A stretch of DNA of 64,000 nucleotides from Cyclobacteriaceae bacterium (GCA_019638275.1 JAHBUC010000019.1:1-64000); one strand, 5' to 3'. Counted from the first letter of the stretch, positions 26,842-37,138 are shown. The notes: generated from the letters alone by a model not told the origin. Translations and numbers: made by a program.

Positions 26842-27726
26842 ATGGAATCTTTGGAATCTGGTTCATTCTTAAATATCTGGCATTATGCCATGATTATCGG
26901 TGCCATAGGTATGGTAGCCGTTGGGCTTCTTCTTTATTTTATTCATCACCTGAGAGTATCCTCGATTAAAGAATATCATCATAAGTACGATTACCTGAAC
27001 AAAAACGAAATCGCGAATTATAAGCGTGTATTCTTCTGTTTTGGTATTGCAGTGGGCTTCGCCATCAACACATATGGGATGGGGGAGATTACTGAAATCG
27101 GCATCTGGTTTCTGGTTCGGATTTTCATGGGCATTGCCGGGGGTACATTGGTAGCGTATATCGCTTACCTGGTTTTGGAGTATTACTACCCTACCAAGCT
27201 GGACAAAAAGCTAAAAAAGTGGCGTTTTGCACCCCGAATTAACCCCAAGAGCGGTAATAAGATGCGCTTGCTAAGTGAAGATGAAGAGGATGTACACCTT
27301 GATGCGGGAATGATTGCTGAAGAAAACGTGTTTTCCATCGACTATGATGTGTGGATTGACGAGAAAACAGGCGATGTAAAAGTAGAAAAGTACGAAGGCC
27401 GGTTGCAGGCGCTTCAATGTAATAGCTGTGGGTTTTATACCATGCGTGTTATCAAAGAGGAAGTGACCAAAATGCCCGATAGCAATGAACCAGGCGAATT
27501 GGTGAAAAACTACCAGTGTAGCTATTGCAAATCGGTACGGGCAACTTCGTTTAGAATATCAACCAAAGAGGCTGAGGACTACAAAAAGGATAAATTTAAG
27601 TTTAAGCGAAACAATGATATTGACCTCGTAAAGGTTGAAATTCATTCCATTACCGGTGAACGGAAGCACTTTGAGTTTCAGAATGTGGATCAGGCTCAAA
27701 AGTTCCTTTCTGAATATGGATCTTGA
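26842..27726 (+). CDS. Membrane protein with a C-terminal zinc-ribbon-like cysteine cluster
   Basis: The 294-residue protein has three hydrophobic helices at about residues 13-37, 63-80 and 88-114. A long acidic soluble region (EDEEDVHLDAG) follows, then a four-cysteine site, Cys193-x2-Cys196 and Cys226-x2-Cys229, that looks like a zinc ribbon. The C-terminus is charged. No family is recognised. The soluble domain is probably cytoplasmic because it carries reduced-type CxxC pairs, but this is inference. Confidence 0.75.
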   Translation: MESLESGSFLNIWHYAMIIGAIGMVAVGLLLYFIHHLRVSSIKEYHHKYDYLNKNEIANYKRVFFCFGIAVGFAINTYGMGEITEIGIWFLVRIFMGIAGGTLVAYIAYLVLEYYYPTKLDKKLKKWRFAPRINPKSGNKMRLLSEDEEDVHLDAGMIAEENVFSIDYDVWIDEKTGDVKVEKYEGRLQALQCNSCGFYTMRVIKEEVTKMPDSNEPGELVKNYQCSYCKSVRATSFRISTKEAEDYKKDKFKFKRNNDIDLVKVEIHSITGERKHFEFQNVDQAQKFLSEYGS

Positions 27727-27803
27727 CAAAAGGCCAATTTTCTAGCACACCATTTGCCGGTATTTCCGTATACATGAAAATAAACTGATAAAGAATGAGC
27801 ATA

Positions 27804-29831
27804 ATGAAGCGTTTTGGATTTTTAGTTGGGTTGGTTTTAGTTGTTGGCGCACACGCTTTTGCGGTACCCGATTCTGTATTTCAGATCAAGCCGGTGTATG
27901 GCAAGCAGGCACGAATTGTTACTTCCATATTGGAAACCGGGCATTTCCGGAAACTTCCTTTTAATGATTCCTTGTCGTCTGTCGTGTTAGATGGTTATCT
28001 CTCAAGCCTGGATAACAGCAAGATTTATTTTCTTAAATCCGATATTCATGCTTTTGAAAAGTACCGTTATCAGTTGGATGATCTGGCCCGGGCTGAGCGT
28101 GTTGAGCCTGCATTTGATATCTACAAGGTTTTTCAGAAGCGCTTTAAGGAGCGGATGGATTATGTAATGAAGCACCTGGTTGGAAAGGAATTTGATTTTA
28201 CCAAAGATGAGGAGTATGAGACCAACCGCGATAATGCTCCCTGGCCCGCCAATGTTGATGATCTCAATGCCATCTGGACGCAAATCATCAAGAACCAGGC
28301 GCTGAGTTTGAAATTAACCGGTAAAACTCAACCTGAAATAAAGGAAGCCCTGGAAAAGCGGTACGAACGCTTTATTAAATCCATGAGCCAAACCAACAGC
28401 GATGATATTTTCAGCACGTACTTGAACACCATCGCAGAGTCATACGATCCACACACCAATTATTTTTCGCCCCGCACCGCGGATGTATTCAAGCAAAACA
28501 TGGCGCAATCATTTGAAGGTATTGGAGCACGCCTTCAATCTGATAATGACTATACAAAAATTGCTGAAATACTTCCCGGAGGTCCAGCTGAAAAAAGCAA
28601 ACTGATTCATGCCAACGACCGCATTATCGGTGTTGCACAAGGAGACGAAGGTGAGATGGTTGATGTGATCGGGTGGCGCCTGGACGAGGTGGTTAAGCTG
28701 ATCAAAGGCCCGAAGGGAACACGCGTTCGGTTAAATGTACTTCCTGCCGAAACAGGTGTTACCGGACATGCGGTTGTAATTACGTTGGTTCGCGATAAAA
28801 TCAAGTTGGAAGACCTCACGGCTAAGAAACAAGTTATTGAATACACAAAGGATGGTAAGCAAATGAAGCTTGGGGTAATAACGTTGCCAAGTTTTTATAT
28901 GGATTGGGAAGCCTATCAAAAGGGTGACCCGAATTATAACAGTACCACGGGTGATGTTAAGAAGCACATCAAGGAAATGCAGACACAAGGAATTGACGGC
29001 CTTGTACTTGACCTTCGTAACAATGGTGGTGGCTCGTTGAAAGAAGCAGTTGATCTTACCGGATTGTTTATCAAGAATGGCCCGGTTGTTCAGGTTAAAA
29101 ATTCCATGAAACGCACAGAGGTATTGGAGGATGAAGATAATAGCCTGCTCTACAACGGCCCATTGGTTGTGTTGATCAACCGGTTCAGTGCATCAGCGTC
29201 TGAAATATTTGCCGGTGCCATTCAGGATTACGGCCGTGGTGTTGTGGTAGGGGAATCCTCATATGGCAAAGGAACGGTACAAACCATGGTGGAGCTTGAT
29301 CGCTTTGTTCAGGATAAAGATCAGGCAGGTTCACTTAAGCTTACGGTTCAAAAATTTTACCGGGTGAACGGCAGCAGCACACAGCACAAAGGCGTAACAC
29401 CCGATATCAAGTTGCCTTCTGCACTTGATCCTGACCAGTTTGGTGAGAGTTCGAGCCCGGCAGCATTGCCCTGGGATGAAATCCGTGGTACGTTGTACCA
29501 ACGCACACCGTATATCAACAGTAAAGTGCTTACCAGCTTAACGCGAACCCATCAGGATAGATTGAAGACAGACGCACAATTGCTGGACCTGGTTCATCAG
29601 ACAGAGGAAGCTCGCAGAAACTTTAATCAAACAAAGGTATCGTTAAATGAAGATAAGCGTAAAAAGGAGATGGAAGAAGCAGAGCGTAAAGTAAGTGCTA
29701 CCCGCAAGCCAGGTAACGTTCAGCTTGACAAGGAAGGAAAACCTGTTACCGGTACATTGAATATGGAAGATGAATATCTTCGGGAAGGGTTATTTATTTT
29801 ATCCGATCTGATAAGTTCAAGGATCGGGTAG
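27804..29831 (+). CDS. Carboxy-terminal processing peptidase (tail-specific protease, S41A)
   Basis: The 675-residue protein has a signal peptide (MKRFGFLVGLVLVVGAHAFA) and a helical N-terminal domain. A PDZ domain follows (about residues 230-320, LPGGPAEKSKLIHANDRIIGV), then the S41 catalytic core with Ser in RFSASASEIFAGA and Lys in ESSYGKGTVQ. The C-terminal DUF3340-like helical region ends the protein. It matches Prc/Tsp, a periplasmic protease that trims or degrades envelope proteins. An ATG at 27795, three codons earlier, is also possible. A strong terminator follows. Confidence 0.94.
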   Translation: MKRFGFLVGLVLVVGAHAFAVPDSVFQIKPVYGKQARIVTSILETGHFRKLPFNDSLSSVVLDGYLSSLDNSKIYFLKSDIHAFEKYRYQLDDLARAERVEPAFDIYKVFQKRFKERMDYVMKHLVGKEFDFTKDEEYETNRDNAPWPANVDDLNAIWTQIIKNQALSLKLTGKTQPEIKEALEKRYERFIKSMSQTNSDDIFSTYLNTIAESYDPHTNYFSPRTADVFKQNMAQSFEGIGARLQSDNDYTKIAEILPGGPAEKSKLIHANDRIIGVAQGDEGEMVDVIGWRLDEVVKLIKGPKGTRVRLNVLPAETGVTGHAVVITLVRDKIKLEDLTAKKQVIEYTKDGKQMKLGVITLPSFYMDWEAYQKGDPNYNSTTGDVKKHIKEMQTQGIDGLVLDLRNNGGGSLKEAVDLTGLFIKNGPVVQVKNSMKRTEVLEDEDNSLLYNGPLVVLINRFSASASEIFAGAIQDYGRGVVVGESSYGKGTVQTMVELDRFVQDKDQAGSLKLTVQKFYRVNGSSTQHKGVTPDIKLPSALDPDQFGESSSPAALPWDEIRGTLYQRTPYINSKVLTSLTRTHQDRLKTDAQLLDLVHQTEEARRNFNQTKVSLNEDKRKKEMEEAERKVSATRKPGNVQLDKEGKPVTGTLNMEDEYLREGLFILSDLISSRIG

Positions 29832-29848
29832 GAAGTCTTGATATATTT

Positions 29849-29889
29849 AAAAAAAAACAGGCTGCCGGAAGGCAGCCTGTTTTTTTTTA
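29849..29889. terminator. Bidirectional intrinsic terminator
   Basis: A ten-base perfect stem ACAGGCTGCC (29857-29866) / GGCAGCCTGT (29871-29880) with a GGAA tetraloop has an A run before it and nine T after it. It serves the protease gene (+) and the large propeller gene (-). Confidence 0.9.
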
Positions 29890-29904
29890 ATATCATTTTC
29901 GATC

Positions 29905-32900
29905 TTATGGCAGTTTGACGAATTCTGTAAATGGTTTCAGTGCAACGGGTTCAAGTCCGTTCTTAGTGAGAAGGTTCTCCAGGTTTTTGCCATGTTTGAT
30001 TTTCAATGAAGCAAATGTACCCTTTGCTTTTTCGAAACGTTCTTCAAGCGCTTTCATGTTCTCCAGCTCAGCTGCTGAAGGGCCGAAGAAGGAACTTGCC
30101 ACTTTTGCGTATAACTCACTCAGGTCTTCACGGAGTTGCGGATTTCCTGCTGCAACATAATTGTCTCCTGTAGTTATAAGCAGTGTTTCTTTTAGTTTTA
30201 ACAGACCACTTTCAAATGCAGCATTGCTCTTTCCGGCTGAGGTATTCTTAGCCTTAAGTTTCTCCGATGCATTCAACAACTCATCCAGTTCATAAACCAG
30301 GTAAGCCAGGTCTTCGGTCATGGTGAACAACTTACGCGTTGTTGATTGCTGAAGTTCGCGATCGGCAGCTGACACGGTAGAGGTAGGTGAGTATTGAACT
30401 ACCAGGTCAGTGGTATAGGTTTCTTTGCCCTTTTGTAGCACAACCTTATATGTTCCGGCCGGTGCACGAGGGGCAGTAAATCCTCCGAATGTAAAGGTTT
30501 TACCAGCAGCTGTTTTGGGTGCTTTCGTTGCGTAATTCCATTCGATAATATTGATTCCTTTTGATTTACCCGGATTGAGCTCAGTAATCAGCTTACCATC
30601 CTTATCCTGGATTTCCAGCGCCATTTTACCTATGGTGTGGCGCTTTTTCAAGTAATAAACAATCTTAGCTGCCTGGCTGGCATTGGCGCCAATAAATTGC
30701 GTTTCACTGGCCGTACCTCCAAATCCATTTGTTTCAGTAATTGTGGAGGGCTTTCGTGTAAAGAAATGTAGCTCTTTGTTAAGAACTTCTTCACTTAGCT
30801 CGCGAAGCGGACTGATGTCATCAATGATGATGATTCCTCTTCCATGCGTTCCTAAAATCAGGTCGTTGGTTTTCTTATGCAGGTCGATAAAATGAACGGA
30901 TACCGCAGGAACGTTATTCGTGAACTTCATCCATGACTTACCACCATCCATAGTTATGTATAGCCCCAACTCTGTTCCAAGAAATAGCAGGTTTTCATTT
31001 ACATAGTCCTCCTGAATATTTCTTACAAACGAAGTTACATCCGGGCTTACAATGGATGTCCATGTGGTGCCATAATCCGTTGTTTTGTATGCATAAGGCT
31101 TCATATCGCCTTGCTGATAGCCGGTAAAAACGGCATATGCATTGCCCTTGCCAAACACGCTGGCTTCAATGTGCCAACAAGAGGTGTTTTTAGGTAAACC
31201 CGGAATATTGGCTGTCACATTTTTCCAGGTTTTGCCACCATCGCGTGTAACCTGTACATTTCCATCATCCGTGCCCGCCCAGATTATGTTTTCATCCAAG
31301 GGTGATTCGGTAATGGTAAAGATGGTGCAATGATTTTCTGCACCTGAATTATCTTTCGATAAGCCACCGGAGTCACCTGCATTAATCTTGGTTTTATCAT
31401 TAGTGGTAAGATCTGGGGAAATCTTCACCCACGTATCACCCATATCTTCTGACCGATGAACAAACTGACTTCCCATGTAAAAGCGGTCAGGTTGATGCAG
31501 GCTTACCGCCATAGGGGAGTTCCAATTGAACCTGAGTTTTGGATCACCAGGAGCAGCCAGTGGCTGAATGGTTTTGTGTAAATCTTTTGCAGGATCGTAT
31601 CGCCATACGTTTTGTGCGCCTTGCATTTCAGAATAAATGATTTTTTTAGTTGGATGGCGAAGTACCCGATATCCATCGCCCACACCTACCACATTCCAAT
31701 CGCGCGCTTCCACACCTCCAGGAGATGAGGAAGGGCCATACCACGATCCGTTATCCTGCAAACCGCCATATACGTTGTACGGCTCTTCATTGTCCACACT
31801 AATCTGATAGAATTGCGATACCGGAAGATTTTCAACGATTTCCATTGTTGTTCCGCCATCCCAGGTGCGGTAAATTCCACCATCTGTTCCTACATACATC
31901 CGATCTGAATTGTTGATGTCAAAAATGATATCATGAATGTCGGCATGCATGGGGCCAAGATTTTTAAATGTCTTTCCGCCATCGCGGGAAATTGACCCAT
32001 AGAGACCGGCCTTTACCAATACCTCAGGATTTTTGGGATCAACAACTATGCGCGAGAAGTAGAATGGTCTAACCACTAATCCAAAATCACCATTGATATG
32101 TTTCCAGGTTGCTCCGGCATCATCACTTCTGTATAAACCTTTATCTTTATCCAGTTCAGTTTCCAATACCGCGTAAATAATGTTTGTGTTTGAAGGTGCC
32201 AAACCAATGGCGATACGTCCAAGTTTTCCTTTAGGAAAGCCATTATGAATTTTATTCCATGTCTTTCCGGCATCGGTACTTTTGTATAAGGCACTGTTAA
32301 GACCGCCAGAGTTAAATGACCACGGTGTTCTTCTAACTTCCCAAAAGGATGCATATAAAGTATTGGCATTTTTAGGATCGATAACCAGATCGCTGCAACC
32401 GGTTGTTCCGTTAACAAATAGTATCTGCTGCCATGTAACTCCACCATCCGAAGTTTTGTATAGTCCACGTTCATTGCTATCACTCCAAAGCGCGCCTAAC
32501 ACAGCTACATATACTTCGTTGGAGTTATTGGGGTTAACCTGTATACCGGCAATGCGTTCAGATTTTTCAAACCCCATTTGTTTCCAGGTGCTTCCGCCAT
32601 CGGTAGATTTGTATAGACCGTCTCCAATAGAAACACTGTTACGTGTCCAGGTTTCTCCGGTGCCCACCCAAATGGTTTCGGGCTGCGATGGATCTACGGT
32701 TACGGCACCTATTGATTGACAGTAGTCATCAAAAATTGAATTGAACGTTGCTCCTCCGTTGGAGCTTTTCCAAACGCCACCACCTGCGGTACCGGTATAA
32801 ATTATCCGGTTATTTGTTGGGTGAGGTTCAATATCTGTAATTCGGCCACTCATAATTGCCGGGCCAATATGCCGGGCTTTCAGGTCACCGAAAAGTTCCT

Positions 32901-33006
32901 TGCCTCGTGTAACGGCATCTTGTGCCGAGAGATCAGTATTCAATACCAGAACCAATAGCGTAAGCACTATTGGAAGCGGTGATTTTAGTAAATATTGTTT
33001 TTTCAT
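29905..33006 (-). CDS. Large secreted BNR/sortilin-like beta-propeller protein
   Basis: The 1033-residue protein has a signal peptide (MKKQYLLKSPLPIVLTLLV). Many BNR-type Asp-box blades of the form S-x-D-G-G-x-T-W follow across residues 50-720 (STDGGSTWKQ, TSDGGVTWQQ, TRDGGKTWKN, TMDGGKSWMK), which is the VPS10/sortilin 10-bladed pattern. The last 300 residues are beta-sandwich (IEWNYATKAPKT, APAGTYKVVL) then helical. Members are often called glycosyl hydrolase, but no glycosidase site is visible. A type IX sorting tail is not evident. It is probably a periplasmic or surface protein. Confidence 0.9.
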   Translation of the reverse strand: MKKQYLLKSPLPIVLTLLVLVLNTDLSAQDAVTRGKELFGDLKARHIGPAIMSGRITDIEPHPTNNRIIYTGTAGGGVWKSSNGGATFNSIFDDYCQSIGAVTVDPSQPETIWVGTGETWTRNSVSIGDGLYKSTDGGSTWKQMGFEKSERIAGIQVNPNNSNEVYVAVLGALWSDSNERGLYKTSDGGVTWQQILFVNGTTGCSDLVIDPKNANTLYASFWEVRRTPWSFNSGGLNSALYKSTDAGKTWNKIHNGFPKGKLGRIAIGLAPSNTNIIYAVLETELDKDKGLYRSDDAGATWKHINGDFGLVVRPFYFSRIVVDPKNPEVLVKAGLYGSISRDGGKTFKNLGPMHADIHDIIFDINNSDRMYVGTDGGIYRTWDGGTTMEIVENLPVSQFYQISVDNEEPYNVYGGLQDNGSWYGPSSSPGGVEARDWNVVGVGDGYRVLRHPTKKIIYSEMQGAQNVWRYDPAKDLHKTIQPLAAPGDPKLRFNWNSPMAVSLHQPDRFYMGSQFVHRSEDMGDTWVKISPDLTTNDKTKINAGDSGGLSKDNSGAENHCTIFTITESPLDENIIWAGTDDGNVQVTRDGGKTWKNVTANIPGLPKNTSCWHIEASVFGKGNAYAVFTGYQQGDMKPYAYKTTDYGTTWTSIVSPDVTSFVRNIQEDYVNENLLFLGTELGLYITMDGGKSWMKFTNNVPAVSVHFIDLHKKTNDLILGTHGRGIIIIDDISPLRELSEEVLNKELHFFTRKPSTITETNGFGGTASETQFIGANASQAAKIVYYLKKRHTIGKMALEIQDKDGKLITELNPGKSKGINIIEWNYATKAPKTAAGKTFTFGGFTAPRAPAGTYKVVLQKGKETYTTDLVVQYSPTSTVSAADRELQQSTTRKLFTMTEDLAYLVYELDELLNASEKLKAKNTSAGKSNAAFESGLLKLKETLLITTGDNYVAAGNPQLREDLSELYAKVASSFFGPSAAELENMKALEERFEKAKGTFASLKIKHGKNLENLLTKNGLEPVALKPFTEFVKLP

Positions 33007-33040
33007 AATTGATGCATTTGTTTCAGATTTTAACTTCTAA

Positions 33041-33075
33041 AAAAAATGGCTACGCGAATTGCATAGCCATTTTGT
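33041..33075 (-). terminator. Intrinsic terminator between LolA-like and propeller genes
   Basis: A ten-base stem AAAATGGCTA (33043-33052) / TAGCCATTTT (33064-33073) is followed on the minus strand by a T run. It ends the LolA-like transcript before the propeller gene begins. Confidence 0.75.
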
Positions 33076-33089
33076 TGGTATTTCGTGTA

Positions 33090-33839
33090 TTAGTTTCCTT
33101 CAGGAAATTGGAAGGCTTTACTGTCAACGGTTGGGTTCAGTTCGATTTTAGTTATTGTTAAGGGCTGCGAACCAGCTCCTTTAAATCCTTGGGTTGACGA
33201 GAACGGAAACAGCAATCCATCTACTTCCTGGTAATCACTCATGGTGATTTGAGAAATCTGTCCTTTCATTGGGCCGCTTTTAATTTCCTGTTCAATCATC
33301 AGGGTTACATAATTTTCGGTATCAATAAAGTAGAACGATACATTTTCTTCTTTCTTTCCATCCACTGTAAGCGGGTTTTTAGTAAACTTAATCTTGTAAG
33401 TTTCCGAACCATCAACTGTCTCCTTACCGACTAACTCTGTGGTATATCCCTTGGATTTGTAATTCAGAAAGGGATCTGGAAAATCGTCAAGACTGGTTTT
33501 GAAATTCTCAGTTGTCTCTGAGTCACTTTTTTCTGGCTTCATCGTCATGAAATTGGTGGACCAAAGCGATGTGCCGTCATAAACATTTTGCCATCCCGTC
33601 ATGCCTTGCACCGAAAATGTTAGGTATTGTCTTCCATCAGCCAGCTTTACAATTTCCAAGGGAATTTCCATTCCACCTTGATTTACCTTGGCGATCATTT
33701 TAATTCCTTTGATGGCTTGAAGTTTCGCTTTGCCACCCTGGGCTTCAAAGTATTTCTCTAAAATTTCATCGACACTCTGCGCCTGAACGCCTGAGCCGAT
33801 TAAAACGAGTAACAAAAAGGATAGTAATTTAATTTTCAT
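33090..33839 (-). CDS. LolA-like outer-membrane lipoprotein-sorting family protein
   Basis: The 249-residue protein has a signal peptide (MKIKLLSFLLLVLIGSGVQAQ), then SVDEILEKYFEAQGGKAKLQAIK, the typical opening of LolA/LolB-like lipid-binding half-barrels in Bacteroidota. Alternating strands follow (IKMIAKVNQGG, YKIKFTKNPLT, VSFYFIDTENY, GLLFPFSSTQ). It would be a periplasmic lipoprotein or lipid carrier; no partner is visible. A terminator separates it from the propeller gene downstream. Confidence 0.85.
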   Translation of the reverse strand: MKIKLLSFLLLVLIGSGVQAQSVDEILEKYFEAQGGKAKLQAIKGIKMIAKVNQGGMEIPLEIVKLADGRQYLTFSVQGMTGWQNVYDGTSLWSTNFMTMKPEKSDSETTENFKTSLDDFPDPFLNYKSKGYTTELVGKETVDGSETYKIKFTKNPLTVDGKKEENVSFYFIDTENYVTLMIEQEIKSGPMKGQISQITMSDYQEVDGLLFPFSSTQGFKGAGSQPLTITKIELNPTVDSKAFQFPEGN

Positions 33840-34008
33840 AGTATTTGGGTTGTTTTATGCCGATTAGTCGGGGGCGAGGGCCTGCTATTACAAGCCGGTT
33901 AAAAATTAATACCGCTCACCGATCAGTTCCAATTAAAATCGTCAAAATCTGCGTTTTAATACCTATTTTTAGCCAAAACCACGCGACACATATTCCGTAT
34001 CACGCTCT

Positions 34009-37000
34009 ATGAGTGAAGAACTTCTGAAAGCCGTTATCCAACTCTTTGCCATTGTTGCCCGCGAACGAATTACCGATGATGAGCGGAATAACATCAAGGA
34101 ATTTCTCGGGCTTCACCTGAATCGTGAGGCAATAAAATATTACCTCGATCTTTTCGATGAGTTGGTAAAAGGAAAACAGGAGGAATCCAGCCGGGATTTT
34201 TCATCGGTTGATGCCGAGACTGCTCAATTTCTGGATGAGTGGGCCAAGATCATGCAAATCAGCAAGCAGGTAAATCAGGCGCTTACCATGCAGCAAAAGC
34301 TGGTGCTGATTATAAAAATTATTGAGTTGGTGTTTTCTGATGGCGACATATCTGAACGTCAGGAGAACTTAATCTATTATATCGGTCAAGCACTCAAAGT
34401 TCCTCGCCATGATATTAACGAACTAAAGAACTTTGTTACTGGTCAGGATATTGATGAACTGGCCTCTCAAAATGTATTGATTATTGATGAAGGTTATGAT
34501 GAAAACCCCTATCCGGGTCCGCGTATTGTTGAAAAGAACCTTACCGGCTTAATAGCCATTCTGCGCCTGCCCGATTCCTATTTTATCAAGTACCTGGGCA
34601 TTTCGGTAGTATACCTGAACAGCATTCACCTGAAAAGTCGTAGGATCGATGTATTTCCTACCGGAAGCACCATACGCGGTGATAAGATTGAACCGATTTA
34701 CTACAGTGATATTATCGGTAAGTTTTTGGCAGGGGCCGACCATCAGAAACTGACGTTCACGGCCGATCATATTTTCTATCACTTCAAATCAGGCAAAGCC
34801 GGTTTACAAAACATAAACATAGCTGAAAAAGGAGGGAAGCTCGTTGGTATTATGGGCGCCAGTGGATCGGGCAAATCAACGTTGCTCAATGTATTAAACG
34901 GAGTCGAAAGACCTTCGAGCGGACGAGTTCAGATAAACGGTATTGATATTCATGAACGACCGGAAGAGGTTCAGGGTATTGTGGGTTATATTCCACAAGA
35001 CGACTTGTTGATGGAAGACCTTACGGTTTTTGAAAACCTGTATTATGCTGCCCGATTATGTTTCGGACAATTGCCCAAAGAAGAGTGTGCTGAACGGGTA
35101 GAAAAATTGTTGGTGCAACTGGGGCTGGCTGAAATCAGAAATCTGAAAGTAGGATCGCCCCTGCAAAAAATAATTAGTGGAGGGCAACGTAAGCGACTCA
35201 ACATTGGGCTGGAATTGTTACGTGAGCCCACTATCCTGTTTGTAGATGAGCCAACATCGGGGTTGTCATCGCGCGACAGCGAGAATATTATGGATTTGCT
35301 GAAGGAATTATCGCTGCGGGGCAAGATGATTTTTGTGGTGATTCACCAACCTTCATCCGATATATTTAAAATGTTTGATACGTTGGTGATTCTGGACGTG
35401 GGCGGTTTCCAGATTTACTATGGTAACCCGGTAGAGTCGGTGGTATATTTTCGTGATATCATCAATGCTGCAAACAAATCACAAGGTGCTTGTCCTGAAT
35501 GTGGTAACATCAATCCCGAACAGGTTTTTAACATCATCGAAACGAAAGTTGTAAACGAATACGGCCGGCTTACCAATACGCGCAAAATTTCTGCGGGGCA
35601 GTGGTATCAGTATTTTAAGCAACGCCTTAAGGTACCAAAGGTTGAACACCTCAAGGAGCCACTTCCGGTGGCACAACATATTGCAACGAGGCGACAGCAA
35701 ATAAAAATTTTCTCCATTCGCGATTCGCTGGCCAAACTAGCCAATAAGCAGTACCTGACAATTAATTTACTGGAAGCTCCGGTGCTGGCTTTCTTTATCG
35801 CCTTTATGGTAAAGTATTACAATATACTTTCGCGGGAAAATCCTTCCTATACTTTTTATGAGAACCAGAACATTCCGGTTTTCTTTTTTATGAGTGTGGT
35901 GGTGGCACTCTTCTTCGGGCTTACGGTAAGCGCGGAAGAGATATTTAAAGACCGAAAAATTTTAAAGCGAGAGCAGTTTCTGCATTTAAGTCGTACCAGT
36001 TATTTGCTTTCCAAGATTACCGTGCTATTTACGATTTCGGCTATTCAAACTGTTTTGTTTGTTACAATAGGGCACCTCGTACTTGAAATTCCGCTAACGG
36101 AGTTTCGATACTGGTTTATTTTGTTTTCAGTTGCCTGTTTCGCCAACGTGCTCGGGTTGAATATTTCCGCATCGTTTAACAGCGCTGTGACGATTTATAT
36201 TTTAATTCCTTTGCTGATTATACCGCAGTTATTGCTGAGTGGTGTAGTTATTGAATTCGATAAATTTAATCCACGTGTAACCAAACCGATTGGTGTGCCG
36301 CTGATGGGAAATCTGATGGCATCGCGGTGGGCTTTTGAAGCGTATATGGTTACGCAGTATAAGGACAATCCGTTTGAGCAGCAGTTTTATGAATTGGATA
36401 AAACATTGGCTCAGGCAGAATTCAAGCGCGTATTTCTGATTCCGGAGTTGGAGTCGAAACTTTCCTATTGTCTGAATAATCGTAACCAATGGCGAAACCC
36501 AAATGCCACTGGTCTCACTGCAGCATTGCAAATTCTGCAAAACGAAATCCGAAATGAGTTGACGGAAGTAGGTGGTGAAAATTTTCCTGACGTTGATGAC
36601 CTCGAAATTGGGAAGTTTGATTCTGTTACACATCAGAATACAGCCCGGTTTTTAGGTACCATGAAGCAGCTTTACCTGCTTCGGCACAACCGTGCTATGG
36701 AAGAAAAGGAAAAGTTACTAAGTGCCCTAACGGCTACTCCGGCAGATATGGCGCGTTACGAAAAAATGCGCGATCGATATCAGAATAAAGCTGTTGCCGA
36801 TGCGGTACGAAACCTCAATACGGTAAACCGGATTGTGGAATTTGATGGACGGTTTATTCAACGCATTTATCCGATTTACCAGGATGAGCATAAGCCCCGT
36901 TATTGGCTGGATTTTTCTGCGAATTTGTACCAACCCACCAAGCATTTTATAGGGTTTAACTTTGATACACTTCATTTTAACCTGGCTGTAATCTGGAGCA

Positions 37001-37098
37001 TGACAATTGTGCTCTACATAACTTTATATTTTGATGTGCTGAGAAAAATCATGAGAATGATTGAAAACAGACGCTATAAACGGGTTGAGCGTACCTAA
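34009..37098 (+). CDS. ABCG-like ABC transporter fusion with TerB-like N-terminal domain
   Basis: The 1029-residue protein has a helical TerB/tellurite-resistance-like region at about 1-150 and a short beta region at about 160-245. Next comes a nucleotide-binding domain with Walker A GASGSGKST (283-291), signature SGGQRKR and Walker B ILFVDEPTSGLSS. An ABC-2-type membrane domain of six or more helices ends the protein. Domain order NBD then TMD resembles eukaryotic ABCG proteins. An unusual two-cysteine linker (CPECGN) follows the NBD. A large soluble insertion of about 230 residues, rich in charge, lies between the last helices. The substrate is unknown. Confidence 0.88.
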   Translation: MSEELLKAVIQLFAIVARERITDDERNNIKEFLGLHLNREAIKYYLDLFDELVKGKQEESSRDFSSVDAETAQFLDEWAKIMQISKQVNQALTMQQKLVLIIKIIELVFSDGDISERQENLIYYIGQALKVPRHDINELKNFVTGQDIDELASQNVLIIDEGYDENPYPGPRIVEKNLTGLIAILRLPDSYFIKYLGISVVYLNSIHLKSRRIDVFPTGSTIRGDKIEPIYYSDIIGKFLAGADHQKLTFTADHIFYHFKSGKAGLQNINIAEKGGKLVGIMGASGSGKSTLLNVLNGVERPSSGRVQINGIDIHERPEEVQGIVGYIPQDDLLMEDLTVFENLYYAARLCFGQLPKEECAERVEKLLVQLGLAEIRNLKVGSPLQKIISGGQRKRLNIGLELLREPTILFVDEPTSGLSSRDSENIMDLLKELSLRGKMIFVVIHQPSSDIFKMFDTLVILDVGGFQIYYGNPVESVVYFRDIINAANKSQGACPECGNINPEQVFNIIETKVVNEYGRLTNTRKISAGQWYQYFKQRLKVPKVEHLKEPLPVAQHIATRRQQIKIFSIRDSLAKLANKQYLTINLLEAPVLAFFIAFMVKYYNILSRENPSYTFYENQNIPVFFFMSVVVALFFGLTVSAEEIFKDRKILKREQFLHLSRTSYLLSKITVLFTISAIQTVLFVTIGHLVLEIPLTEFRYWFILFSVACFANVLGLNISASFNSAVTIYILIPLLIIPQLLLSGVVIEFDKFNPRVTKPIGVPLMGNLMASRWAFEAYMVTQYKDNPFEQQFYELDKTLAQAEFKRVFLIPELESKLSYCLNNRNQWRNPNATGLTAALQILQNEIRNELTEVGGENFPDVDDLEIGKFDSVTHQNTARFLGTMKQLYLLRHNRAMEEKEKLLSALTATPADMARYEKMRDRYQNKAVADAVRNLNTVNRIVEFDGRFIQRIYPIYQDEHKPRYWLDFSANLYQPTKHFIGFNFDTLHFNLAVIWSMTIVLYITLYFDVLRKIMRMIENRRYKRVERT

Positions 37099-37113
37099 AT
37101 TTTCCTAATTTTG
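37084..37113 (+). promoter_or_regulatory. Promoter for the His-rich lipoprotein gene
   Basis: TTG (37084-37086), a 19-base spacer and TAATTTTG (37106-37113) match the Bacteroidota pattern. The -33 part lies within the end of the ABC transporter gene. Confidence 0.5.
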
Positions 37114-37138
37114 TGCGCGATTAAAAACCCGTATTACT

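Noticed and set aside
29905..33006. Type IX secretion C-terminal sorting domain in the propeller protein
   Set aside because: The C-terminus is helical and lacks the beta-strand and PNP / KTG-like pattern expected of a T9SS sorting domain.
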